From contig JAWKVX010000003.1 of NCBI GenBank assembly GCA_041397825.1, forward strand, positions 434,001 to 498,000: a stretch of 64,000 nucleotides of DNA. Direction: 5' to 3'. Positions 24,705 through 32,575 of the stretch are shown in pieces; position 1 is the stretch's first letter, and every line of letters begins with the position of its first letter. A program made the translations under genes and the position numbers. This DNA comes from JANNSX01 sp041397825 (GTDB lineage Bacteria > Pseudomonadota > Alphaproteobacteria > Rhizobiales > Hyphomicrobiaceae). Under the pieces are notes generated by a model. That model did no database searches and was not told the origin of the DNA. It was given only the letters and a program-made list of their open reading frames with translations.

Positions 24705-26717
24705 TCAGATATCCAGCACGTCGTCCGAGACGAACTCGGCCCGCTCAGAGATGAATCGGAAACGGGCCTCGGGCTTGGTGCCCATGAGATCGGAGACGGC
24801 GCCGGTCGTCTCGTCGCGCTCATCAGCGTCGATCTCGACGCGGAGCAGCCGGCGCTTCCTTGGATCCATCGTCGTCTCTTTGAGCTCGGCGGCGTTCATC
24901 TCGCCCAGACCTTTGAAACGCTGAATGTCGACTTTCTTGCCCTTGAATGTCGTTTGGAGCAGCTCTTCGCGGTGCGCGTCGTCCTGGGCGTAGATGTGGC
25001 TGGTTCCCTGCTTGATCTTGTAGAGCGGCGGCACGGCGAGGAAGAGATGGCCCTTGTCGATGAGGCGCGGCATCTCCTGGAAGAAGAAGGTGATGAGCAA
25101 AGAGGCGATATGGGCGCCGTCGACATCGGCATCGGTCATGATGATGACCTTGGCGTAGCGAAGATCCTCCTCGCGGAAGCTCGAGCCGGTGCCGCAGCCC
25201 AACGCGAGGATGAGATCGGCGATCAGCTGGTTCTGCGACAGCTTCTGCGATGAGGCCGAGGCGACGTTCAGGATCTTGCCGCGCAAGGGGAGAATGGCTT
25301 GCGTTGCGCGATCGCGCGCCGACTTCGCCGAGCCACCGGCCGAATCGCCCTCGACGATGAAGATCTCGTTACCGTCCTCCGGCCCCTGCGAGCAATCGGC
25401 GAGCTTGCCGGGGAGCCTCAGTCGCTTGGCGCTGGAGCGCCGGTCGCGCTCCTTCTCCTGGCGGCGCTTCAGCCGCTCCTCGGCCCGCTCGATCACCCAG
25501 TCGAGCAGTTTCTGTGCCTGGCCGGGGCTATCGGCGAGCCAATGGTCGAAGGCGTCCTTGACAGTCGTCTCGACGATGCGGGCGGCTTCCTGGGTCGCGA
25601 GCTTGTCCTTGGTCTGGCCCTGGAACTCGGGTTCGCGGATGAAAACGGAGAGCATGCCGGCCATCGTCGAGACGACATCGTCGGCGGTGATCTGGGTCGC
25701 GCGCTTGTTGCTCGTCAGCTCGCCATAGGCCTTCAGGCTCCGCGAGAGCGCCGACCGGAGCCCGCTCTCGTGCGTGCCGCCATCGGGCGTCGGCACCGTG
25801 TTGCAATAAGAGGACAGGAAGCCGTCGTCGTCGGCGATCCAGGTGACGGCCCATTCGACCGAGCCGTGCCCGCCCTCGCGCTCGACCTTACCGGCGAACA
25901 GTTCCTTGGTGACCGTCGTCAGGCCCTCGATGCGGGCCGTCAGGAAATCCTTCAGGCCGCCTGGAAAGTGGAACACGGCCTCGGCCGGCGTCTCGTCCTT
26001 GATGAGTTCGGGCGCGCAGTGCCAGCGGATCTCGACGCCGCCGAACAGATAGGCCTTCGAGCGGGCCATCTTGAAGAGTCGCGCCGGCTTGAAATGCGCG
26101 TGCTCGCCGAAGATCTGCGGGTCTGGGTGAAAGCGCACCTTCGTGCCGCGACGGTTCTTGATCTGGCCGAGGTCGGCGAGCTTGGAGGTCGGCTTGCCGC
26201 GCGCGAAGGTCTGGCGGTAGAGCCGCTGCTCCTTGGCGACCTCGACCTCGAGGCTGTCGGAAAGCGCATTGACCACCGAGACGCCGACGCCGTGCAGGCC
26301 ACCGGACGTGTTGTAGACCTTGCTGTCGAACTTGCCGCCCGAATGCAGCATGGTCATGATGACCTCGAGCGCTGATTTCGGCTTGAATTTCGGATGCGGA
26401 TCGACCGGGATGCCACGACCGTTGTCGGTGACCGAGAGAAAGCCGTCGGCCGAGAGCTCGACGTCGATCCAATCCGCATGGCCGGCGACGGCCTCGTCCA
26501 TGGCGTTGTCGATGACTTCGGCAAAGAGATGGTGCAGCGCCTTCTCGTCGGTGCCGCCGATATACATGCCGGGCCGGCGGCGCACCGGCTCGAGCCCTTC
26601 CAGCACCTCGATGTCGGCGGCCGTGTAGCTGTCGGCAGCGGCGCCGCCCTTCTTGCGGATCGGCTGGTGCTCGAGCTCCGTCTCGAGCTTGGCGAAGAGG
26701 TCGCGGGAGGAGGCCAT
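24705..26717 (-). CDS. parE: DNA topoisomerase IV subunit B
   Basis: The 670-residue type IIA topoisomerase B subunit shows the GHKL ATPase core with VIDNAMDEAVAG, DNGRGIPVD and GGLHGVGVSVVNALS, and the TOPRIM domain with FIVEGDSAGG and IIMTDADVDGAHI. The parE rather than gyrB choice rests on its length and on the GYIGG-type GMYIGGTDEKALHHLFAEV block with no gyrB-specific insertion. ParE relaxes and unlinks sister chromosomes with ParC. The start at 26717 (MASSRDLF) has GGAG five bases upstream; an ATG five codons further up is equally possible. The upstream ORF extension is not supported. Confidence 0.93.
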   Translation of the reverse strand: MASSRDLFAKLETELEHQPIRKKGGAAADSYTAADIEVLEGLEPVRRRPGMYIGGTDEKALHHLFAEVIDNAMDEAVAGHADWIDVELSADGFLSVTDNGRGIPVDPHPKFKPKSALEVIMTMLHSGGKFDSKVYNTSGGLHGVGVSVVNALSDSLEVEVAKEQRLYRQTFARGKPTSKLADLGQIKNRRGTKVRFHPDPQIFGEHAHFKPARLFKMARSKAYLFGGVEIRWHCAPELIKDETPAEAVFHFPGGLKDFLTARIEGLTTVTKELFAGKVEREGGHGSVEWAVTWIADDDGFLSSYCNTVPTPDGGTHESGLRSALSRSLKAYGELTSNKRATQITADDVVSTMAGMLSVFIREPEFQGQTKDKLATQEAARIVETTVKDAFDHWLADSPGQAQKLLDWVIERAEERLKRRQEKERDRRSSAKRLRLPGKLADCSQGPEDGNEIFIVEGDSAGGSAKSARDRATQAILPLRGKILNVASASSQKLSQNQLIADLILALGCGTGSSFREEDLRYAKVIIMTDADVDGAHIASLLITFFFQEMPRLIDKGHLFLAVPPLYKIKQGTSHIYAQDDAHREELLQTTFKGKKVDIQRFKGLGEMNAAELKETTMDPRKRRLLRVEIDADERDETTGAVSDLMGTKPEARFRFISERAEFVSDDVLDI

Positions 26718-26952
26718 GGATGCTCCGCTCATGTCACAAAGCCGACCTCGCGGAAAACCTTTCCGGGGCCGAATCTCATTGTCATTATCGGAGGTTGGGT
26801 CGCACGGAGGAAGAGGGAAGGCAAGCTCCCGCCACCGGCCACCGGCAGATTGCCGCGTTTGTGTCACCTTTGGGCGGTGCGAAGCCTTCGGCCATCTGGC
26901 CTCAGCCCCGGAAATGACGATAATCGAAACCGGCCGTTGCCGAGGAGGTCCC

Positions 26953-28134
26953 ATGTCCGAGCCCCGCCCGTCCATTTCCCGCGCCGAGTTCGCCGATCGC
27001 CGCCAGCGCGCCGCCGCCATGGCCAAAGTGGCCGGGCTCCGCGGCCTTGTCGTGGCGGCCCGCGGCGGCGGCTCGCTCGACCGCTACGGCGACGTCATGT
27101 ACCTGACGAACTTCTATACGCTCTTTCCCTACATCCCCGATCTTGCCGGCAACTGGAATGCCCGCGCCCACACCTTCCTGGTGCTTTCGGCCGAAGGAGA
27201 GGCGCGACTGGTCGTCGATTGCGCCTATGACGAGACGGTGGCGCTGGACGCCTCGGAAATCATTCGGGCCGATCTCGTCGTCGAGGGCGTGATCGGGGCG
27301 ATGCGGGAGCTCGGCCTGGACAAGGGCCCTGTCGGCCTCGTCGGCGGCGACGTCATGACAGTCGACGTGCATCAGGCCATCTCGGCGGCGCTTCCGGCCG
27401 TCCGATGGCAGACGGCGCAAGGCATCCTGGCGACGCTTCGGGCCTTGAAGAGTCCGGCCGAGATCGCACTTTTGCGACGCGCCTCCAGGCTCGGATCGCG
27501 CGCGACGGACGCCATGATGGCGGCAGCTCAGCCGGGTGCCACGCACGGCGATGTCATCGCCGCAGGCCAGGCAGTGATCGCGCCGGCTGGGGCTATCCTC
27601 TACAACTCGTTCATGTCGTCCGGTACCGGCGGTGACGGCTCGCCCGAGATCCGCACCGGCTTCCCGACTTGGGCCTCGCCAGTCGCGCTCAAGGAAGGAC
27701 AGTGGTTCCACATCGGTCTCTCCGGCGTCCTTGATGGCTACTATTTCGACCTCGCGAGATCGCGGCCAATCGGCAAGCCGACGAACCGGCAGATCGACCT
27801 GTTCGAGACTGCCATTGCCGCCGTCGGGGCGGGGATCGGCGCCATCCGCCCCGGCGTCACCGCCGAGGCCGTCGCCGCCGCCGGCCTCGGCAAGCAGGTC
27901 CAGCTCGGCTTCGAGCTCAAAGGCAACTTCTCGGGGCTCGGCCATGGTGTCGGTCTCGGCTGGGACAGCCCGTGGCTGGCGCCGGGCGACAAAACGATCC
28001 TGGAGCCCGGCATGGTGCTGTGCGTCGAGCGCGGCGTGCGCCAGGACGGTTTTCTCGGTGATTTCGAGGAGACCGTGATCGTCACCGAGACGGGAGCCGA
28101 AATGATCACTGACGCGCAAGTCAGATACTGGTAG
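26953..28134 (+). CDS. Xaa-Pro dipeptidase/creatinase-family (M24) metallopeptidase
   Basis: The 393-residue protein has the creatinase-type N-terminal half and an M24 pita-bread catalytic half. The metal ligands expected for the fold are in GVLDGYYFDLAR (two aspartates), GLGHGVGL (histidine), VLCVERGV and FEETVIVTETG (two glutamates). The family includes Xaa-Pro aminopeptidases/dipeptidases and creatine-type amidinohydrolases. It also includes ectoine or betaine related hydrolases, so the substrate is open. An AGGAGG ribosome site lies four bases before the ATG. It is divergent from parE across 235 bases and is followed 24 bases later by a Crp-family regulator in the same direction. Confidence 0.85.
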   Translation: MSEPRPSISRAEFADRRQRAAAMAKVAGLRGLVVAARGGGSLDRYGDVMYLTNFYTLFPYIPDLAGNWNARAHTFLVLSAEGEARLVVDCAYDETVALDASEIIRADLVVEGVIGAMRELGLDKGPVGLVGGDVMTVDVHQAISAALPAVRWQTAQGILATLRALKSPAEIALLRRASRLGSRATDAMMAAAQPGATHGDVIAAGQAVIAPAGAILYNSFMSSGTGGDGSPEIRTGFPTWASPVALKEGQWFHIGLSGVLDGYYFDLARSRPIGKPTNRQIDLFETAIAAVGAGIGAIRPGVTAEAVAAAGLGKQVQLGFELKGNFSGLGHGVGLGWDSPWLAPGDKTILEPGMVLCVERGVRQDGFLGDFEETVIVTETGAEMITDAQVRYW

Positions 28135-28158
28135 GTCAAAGCAGGAGCTGGAGCATCC

Positions 28159-28863
28159 ATGTCCACGTCAACTGATCTGCCGCGTCTGTTGGCCGGCACC
28201 AAGCTGTTCGGATCGCTCGGCGACATCGACCGGCAGACCATCGCCAAGCAGATGCGCTCCGTGTCCTATGACAACGGTCAGCTCATCTTCGCCCGTGGCG
28301 ACGAGGGCTCGGACGTCTATCTACTGACGGCAGGACGGGTCAGGCTCTCGGTCTTCACCAACGAGGGACGGGAGCTTGCCTTTCTGAATGCCGGCCCCGG
28401 CGAGTTCTTCGGCGAGATCGCGGCGCTCGACGGTGGCGTCAGGACGGCGGATGCGCGCGCCCTCTCGGCCGTCAAGGCAATGGCGCTGTCCCGCGCGAGC
28501 TTGAAGCGCCTGATGGAGACGGTCCCAGCCATCTCCGATGCGGCAATCCGCTTCCTCTGTGCCCGGCTGCGCTCGACCAACGACGTCTTCGAAGCCGTTG
28601 CGCTGCATTCGATCGAGGTGCGGCTCGCGCGCTTCCTGCTGTCGGCCATGAAGCTCAGGGGCATCGAGCCTAAGGACGGCAACGCGACGTTCGACCTCGG
28701 CATGTCGCAGATCGAGGTGGCGCTCCTGATCGGGGCCAGCCGGCCCAAGGTCAATCTGGCGCTGCAGGCCCTCGAGACCGACAACGCATTGAAACGGGAC
28801 GGATCGACGCTGCATCTCATGATCGAGAAGCTCGAGCTCATCGCCGATCGGGATGATGTGTGA
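28159..28863 (+). CDS. Crp/Fnr-family transcriptional regulator
   Basis: The 234-residue protein has a cyclic-nucleotide-binding-like domain (about 20-125: ARGDEGSDVYLLTAGRVRL, GEFFGEIAALDGG) and a C-terminal winged helix (about 165-220) with the recognition part LGMSQIEVALLIGASRPKVN. No cysteine cluster of FNR type is seen, so the effector is more likely a nucleotide or the protein is constitutive. It is preceded by a GGAG site and lies 24 bases after the M24 gene. Its last 11 bases overlap the start of a trypsin-like protease gene, so both are probably in one operon and the regulator may act on it. Confidence 0.93.
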   Translation: MSTSTDLPRLLAGTKLFGSLGDIDRQTIAKQMRSVSYDNGQLIFARGDEGSDVYLLTAGRVRLSVFTNEGRELAFLNAGPGEFFGEIAALDGGVRTADARALSAVKAMALSRASLKRLMETVPAISDAAIRFLCARLRSTNDVFEAVALHSIEVRLARFLLSAMKLRGIEPKDGNATFDLGMSQIEVALLIGASRPKVNLALQALETDNALKRDGSTLHLMIEKLELIADRDDV

Positions 28864-29671
28864 AATTGGTGGGTCACGGCGCCGTCGGGTACGCTCGGTC
28901 ACTGCGGCCGTCCTGCTGTCGACGACGCTGATCGCCGAATTCGTCGCGCTCCCCGAGCCGGCGGTCGCGCAGATCGCCGGCGGCATGCCCATCGAGATCG
29001 AGGACGTGCCCTGGCAAGTGGCCTTGCGGATCAGATCGGCCGGCGGCTTCTCGCTGTGCGGGGGCGCCGTGATCGCCCCGGAATGGGTTCTGACTGCTGC
29101 CCACTGCCTTCCCCGTGAGCCCTCCGCAAAGGACATCCAGGTCATTGCGGGAACGAGCGACTATCTCGCTGGCGGACGTTGGGTTGCGGTGAGGGACGTC
29201 GTCGTTCACGAGGCCTACGAGCCCGCCAGCAACGAGGCCGACCTCGCTCTCCTCCGTCTCGCCGTGCCGATCGACAGCACACCGATCGCCATCCCCGAAG
29301 AGGCCGTCGAGCTGCCGACGGGTGCCCCCCTAATGGTCTCGGGCTGGGGCGCGACGGCGGAGGGTGGGGCCAAATCCCGCCAGCTCATGGGGGCGATCGT
29401 CCCCTACGTCGATAATCGCCTGTGCAACGAGCCTCAGTCGTATGCCGGCCAGGTGCGGCCGTCGATGCTGTGCGCCGGCGAGGTATTCGGCGGCGCCGAT
29501 GCCTGCCAGGGCGACAGTGGCGGGCCGCTGGTGCAGGGTTTTCGCGACCGGCCGGTCCTCGTCGGCATCGTGTCGTTCGGCGTCGGCTGTGGCCGGAAGT
29601 ACAAGTACGGCGTCTATGTCCGTGTCGGATTCTACCGGGACTGGATCGCGGCCCGGCTCAGGGAGCGATAG
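28853..29671 (+). CDS. Secreted trypsin-like serine protease (S1 family)
   Basis: The 272-residue protein has a signal peptide ending near the AVAQ at residue 40. It has no long activation propeptide; the chain begins IAGGMPIEIEDVPWQV. The catalytic triad is visible as H84 (TAAHC), D130 (NEADLALL) and S222 (GDSGGP). D216 in DACQGDSGG corresponds to the specificity Asp of trypsin, so cleavage after Lys/Arg is expected. Two more cysteine-bearing blocks suggest the usual disulfides. Chymotrypsin-fold secreted proteases are unusual in many alphaproteobacteria. The ATG overlaps the Crp-family regulator by 11 bases. A terminator lies about 230 bases downstream. Confidence 0.9.
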   Translation: MMCEIGGSRRRRVRSVTAAVLLSTTLIAEFVALPEPAVAQIAGGMPIEIEDVPWQVALRIRSAGGFSLCGGAVIAPEWVLTAAHCLPREPSAKDIQVIAGTSDYLAGGRWVAVRDVVVHEAYEPASNEADLALLRLAVPIDSTPIAIPEEAVELPTGAPLMVSGWGATAEGGAKSRQLMGAIVPYVDNRLCNEPQSYAGQVRPSMLCAGEVFGGADACQGDSGGPLVQGFRDRPVLVGIVSFGVGCGRKYKYGVYVRVGFYRDWIAARLRER

Positions 29672-30079
29672 GCCGCATCCCCGGAAGGCTCACCTCTGCG
29701 ATCGGCGAGATCGGGGTCCGCAAATGGCCCTCGATGTTCCTGTGGGAACAGCGATCTGGCGCCCGGGCGACTACGTATCGGGTGTCGAAGAGAGGTTCCT
29801 GGCGGCTAACAGCAAGAAGAATGAGAAGAGCAAGACCAACGCCAAGGGACCCAGCGACCAAGCCCACACCAGTTGGGAGACATGAGCAGGGAGGCTTAGG
29901 ACCCGGGAGGCGCAGGCCTTCGCGGGTCTTTTCGTTTCCGGGACACGATCGACGCTGAACAGACCTTCATCTGAACGCCGCCTAACCGCCGCCTTCAGAA
30001 CGCGTTCACCCCAGGAGTCCTACATACCAGTGCACAGTCAAGGTCGAAGAATGAGAAACACCCAACAAGGGAGACCGTC
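29672..30079. other. Intergenic region with a terminator and only weak small ORFs
   Basis: 408 bases between the protease gene and the SH3-like gene. A plus-strand frame (29725-29885, starting MALDVPVGTAIW) ends 15 bases before the terminator at 29900. A minus-strand frame (29771-29869, GTG start, 32 residues) would encode a single membrane helix with SLGPLALVLLFSFFLLLAA. Neither has a convincing ribosome site or known relatives that I recognise, so both are left uncalled. A low-GC stretch follows to the SH3 gene, where its promoter must be. Confidence 0.5.
29900..29932 (+). terminator. Rho-independent terminator-like hairpin
   Basis: GACCCG pairs with CGGGTC over a small internal loop and an inner AGGC/GCCT stem, and is followed by TTTTCGTTT. 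This is a plausible terminator for the plus-strand unit containing the Crp-family regulator and trypsin-like protease, and any small ORF read through before it. Confidence 0.6.
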
Positions 30080-30394
30080 ATGACCATTGCCAGACTCTTT
30101 CCTCACCTGCTTCGCGCCGGCGTGGCGTTGGGACTGCTCGCGACGGCAGCCTTTGTCGCCGGGCCGGCAAAGGCCTGCGCCTTCTGCGATACCTATCGCG
30201 TCGTCAATGTCGATGAGACGGACGTTCTCTACATGCGCTCCGGACCGTCGCGCCACCATCGCATTGTCGGTGCCATCCCGCATGACGGCTACGGCGTGAT
30301 CAAGGCCGGCGGTTGCCGGGGCAATTGGTGCCTGATGGAGCATTACGGCAAGTCGGGCTGGGTGAATATGCGCTACCTGAGGTACATCCAGTAG
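30080..30394 (+). CDS. Secreted SH3b-like small protein
   Basis: The 104-residue protein has a signal peptide (hydrophobic to about residue 30, AKACA cleavage region) and a bacterial SH3 domain: VLYMRSGPSRHHRIVGAIP, then GNWCLMEHYGKSGWVNMRYL. The MRSGPS / GWV pair is typical of SH3b domains that sit on cell wall or periplasmic partners. Four cysteines (two close together, CAFC, and two in the later part) may form disulfides after export. An AAGGGAGA site before the ATG supports the start. The function is unknown; the gene stands alone with about 170 bases before the next gene. Confidence 0.85.
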   Translation: MTIARLFPHLLRAGVALGLLATAAFVAGPAKACAFCDTYRVVNVDETDVLYMRSGPSRHHRIVGAIPHDGYGVIKAGGCRGNWCLMEHYGKSGWVNMRYLRYIQ

Positions 30395-30566
30395 CGGTTG
30401 GGGCAGAAAGTTCAGCCGTTTGTCCGCGCGGGTGCGTCGGGGTCCAGACCCTTACGTACCCGCCTTGCGTTTGCCACGTTGTCTCCAAAAGCGCGTCCGC
30501 AATTCGACGTAGGCGGCTCGTGCCGGGGCGATCCATCCGGCCCGGCGCAACCACGGAGACATGGGC

Positions 30567-31613
30567 ATGTTCAGACTTCGACACCTCTCGTCTCGGCTCC
30601 TCCTCGCGACAGCGGCGGCCATGGCGGCCGCACAGCCCGCTCCGGCGGATATCGCGCAGACCATCAGCGGCCCGATCGTGCACGAGCGGCTCGCGGTCTA
30701 TTTCATCCACGGGAGCGGTCCCGGCGGCCCCGTTCCCCTGACGCTCGCCGAGGCGATGGCCAAGGGTGTCGTGACCGTCCACGAGACGGGCGATGTCAAT
30801 CAGCTCGCGATCGAGAATACCGGCGAGGACGAGGTGTTCATCCAATCGGGCGACATCGTCAAGGGTGGGCAGCAGGATCGGACGCTGACGCTAAGCATGA
30901 TCGTGCCGCCGCGCTCGGGCCGGGTGCCGATAGCGGCCTTTTGCGTCGAGCAGGGGCGGTGGTCGCAGCGTGGGAACGAGGAGGTCGCAGCGTTCGCATC
31001 ATCCGAGAAGATGCTGCCATCGAAGGACGGCAAATGGGCGCTTCGCAGCATGCTCAAGGGATTGATCGGCGCCGATGGCGAGACCGCGGACACGGGTAAC
31101 AAGCAGCAAGAGGTCTGGGAGTCGGTATCGAAGACCCAGCAGGATCTGATGCAGAACCTCGGCGGGTATACCGTCGCCGCGGAGGCCTCTCCATCCAGCC
31201 TGCAACTTACCCTCGAAAACGAGAAGCTCGAGGAGATGGTCAAGTCCTACGTGACCGCTCTGGAGGAGAAAGGGCTGGCCGGCGATGACATCGTCGGCTT
31301 TGCCTTCGCCATCGATGGCAAGCTCAACAGCGCCGAGATCTATCCCTCGAATGGCCTGTTCCGGAAGATGTGGCCGAAACTGCTCAGGGCCAGCGTGACG
31401 GAAGCGATCGGTGCCGCAACCGGCGACAAGACCGAGGCGCCCAAGCCGGAGTTTGTCACCGAGCATCTCGCCAGGGCCGACGCCGGCAAGGAACAGACGG
31501 GTGCGGTCGATGCGGCGAATATCGTCGAGACGCGCGAGGCCGACGATATCACCGTGTTCGAGACGAAGCGCGCCGTGGGCGGCTTCGTGCACCGGAGCTA
31601 CATGCTCAAGTGA
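30567..31613 (+). CDS. ARPP-1-like (DUF6569) exported protein
   Basis: About 348 residues with a signal peptide (to about residue 28, APADI). The conserved blocks GPIVHERLAVYFIHG, LTLAEAMAKGVVTVHETGDV, the EDEVFIQSGDIVKGGQQDR segment and VPPRSGRVPIAAFCVEQGRW match the ARPP-1 family, proteins with a compact beta-rich domain and no known biochemical activity. A GGAG site lies 8 bases before the ATG chosen here; an ATG two codons earlier is possible but too close to that site. The end overlaps the convergent hydrolase gene by 8 bases. Role unknown. Confidence 0.82.
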   Translation: MFRLRHLSSRLLLATAAAMAAAQPAPADIAQTISGPIVHERLAVYFIHGSGPGGPVPLTLAEAMAKGVVTVHETGDVNQLAIENTGEDEVFIQSGDIVKGGQQDRTLTLSMIVPPRSGRVPIAAFCVEQGRWSQRGNEEVAAFASSEKMLPSKDGKWALRSMLKGLIGADGETADTGNKQQEVWESVSKTQQDLMQNLGGYTVAAEASPSSLQLTLENEKLEEMVKSYVTALEEKGLAGDDIVGFAFAIDGKLNSAEIYPSNGLFRKMWPKLLRASVTEAIGAATGDKTEAPKPEFVTEHLARADAGKEQTGAVDAANIVETREADDITVFETKRAVGGFVHRSYMLK

Positions 31614-32550
31614 CAGGTGAGGCGGGGGTGGGCTGCCGCCCTGGCACGGTAGCCCGGCTCGCGTCCGCGGTGTCCATGAAGGCGGCGATCGTTGCCAGCG
31701 TCGGCTCATCGGTCAGCAGCGGCGCGTGCCCCTGCTGGGGAACGACGAGACTCTCCATTCCGGGATGCCGCTCGGCCATCTCGGAATGCGTCGCCGGGCT
31801 GAGGATGTCTGAGCTCTCGCCGCGAATGGCCAGCATGGGGACTTTTGCGAGAGAATCGAATTGTGGCCAGAGCGTCGGGATGCCCTCGTCGAAATTCGTC
31901 ATCGAGATGGCGTTGGCGAGCGCCGGGTCGTAGCTTTGCGTCGGAAGACCGTCCTCGTCGTTGAACCAGGCGTGCGCTACTTCCATCCACTCCTCGTCGC
32001 TGACGGCAGGAAACTGAGCGCGATTGATGTCACGAACGAGCTTCTGCGCATCGGCCCAATCGGCCGGCAGTGGCACGCGTCCGACATAGCCGATGATGCG
32101 CATCAGTCCGTCACGCTCGATCACCGGGCCGATGTCGTTGAGCGTCACCGACAGCAGGGCGGCGGGGCGCAAGAGGCCCATCACCATGGCGATCATGCCG
32201 CCGCGCGAGGTGCCGACGACATGGGCGTGCTCGAGGCCCCTCAGGGTCATGAAGTCGAGCACGTCGAGGCATTCGGCGTGAATGTTGTAGTCCTTCCAGT
32301 CGTGAGACCAGTCGGAGCGTCCACGTCCGCGATAGTCGATGGTGTAGACGTCGCGCGCGCCGTCGCCGAGGTCGGAGAGGTAGAGCGCCAGCCGGTGGAA
32401 GTCCTTGGAGTTGCGCGTCAGGCCAGGCAGGCAGAGCACCGGACTGCGGCCGCTGCGGCGTGCCGGATAGCGGCGGCCATGAAGCCTCAGCCCGTCGCGC
32501 GCCGTGAAGTAGATGGTCTCGAAGCCATGCTCGCGCAGACTGTCCGTCAT
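31606..32550 (-). CDS. Alpha/beta hydrolase
   Basis: The 314-residue protein is an alpha/beta hydrolase: LCLPGLTRNSKDFH provides the oxyanion region, GTSRGG holds the nucleophile serine S115, GESSDIL the acidic residue and QQGHAP the histidine near the C-terminus. The layout fits small hydrolases such as haloalkane dehalogenase-like or esterase enzymes; the substrate is not deducible. The ATG at 32550 has a GGAG upstream. It shares its minus-strand direction with the lytic transglycosylase gene 25 bases upstream, so the two may be cotranscribed, and it is convergent with the ARPP-1-like gene. Confidence 0.88.
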   Translation of the reverse strand: MTDSLREHGFETIYFTARDGLRLHGRRYPARRSGRSPVLCLPGLTRNSKDFHRLALYLSDLGDGARDVYTIDYRGRGRSDWSHDWKDYNIHAECLDVLDFMTLRGLEHAHVVGTSRGGMIAMVMGLLRPAALLSVTLNDIGPVIERDGLMRIIGYVGRVPLPADWADAQKLVRDINRAQFPAVSDEEWMEVAHAWFNDEDGLPTQSYDPALANAISMTNFDEGIPTLWPQFDSLAKVPMLAIRGESSDILSPATHSEMAERHPGMESLVVPQQGHAPLLTDEPTLATIAAFMDTADASRATVPGRQPTPASPVT

Positions 32551-32575
32551 GGCCGCGTCTCCGTCCGGCTGTGCC

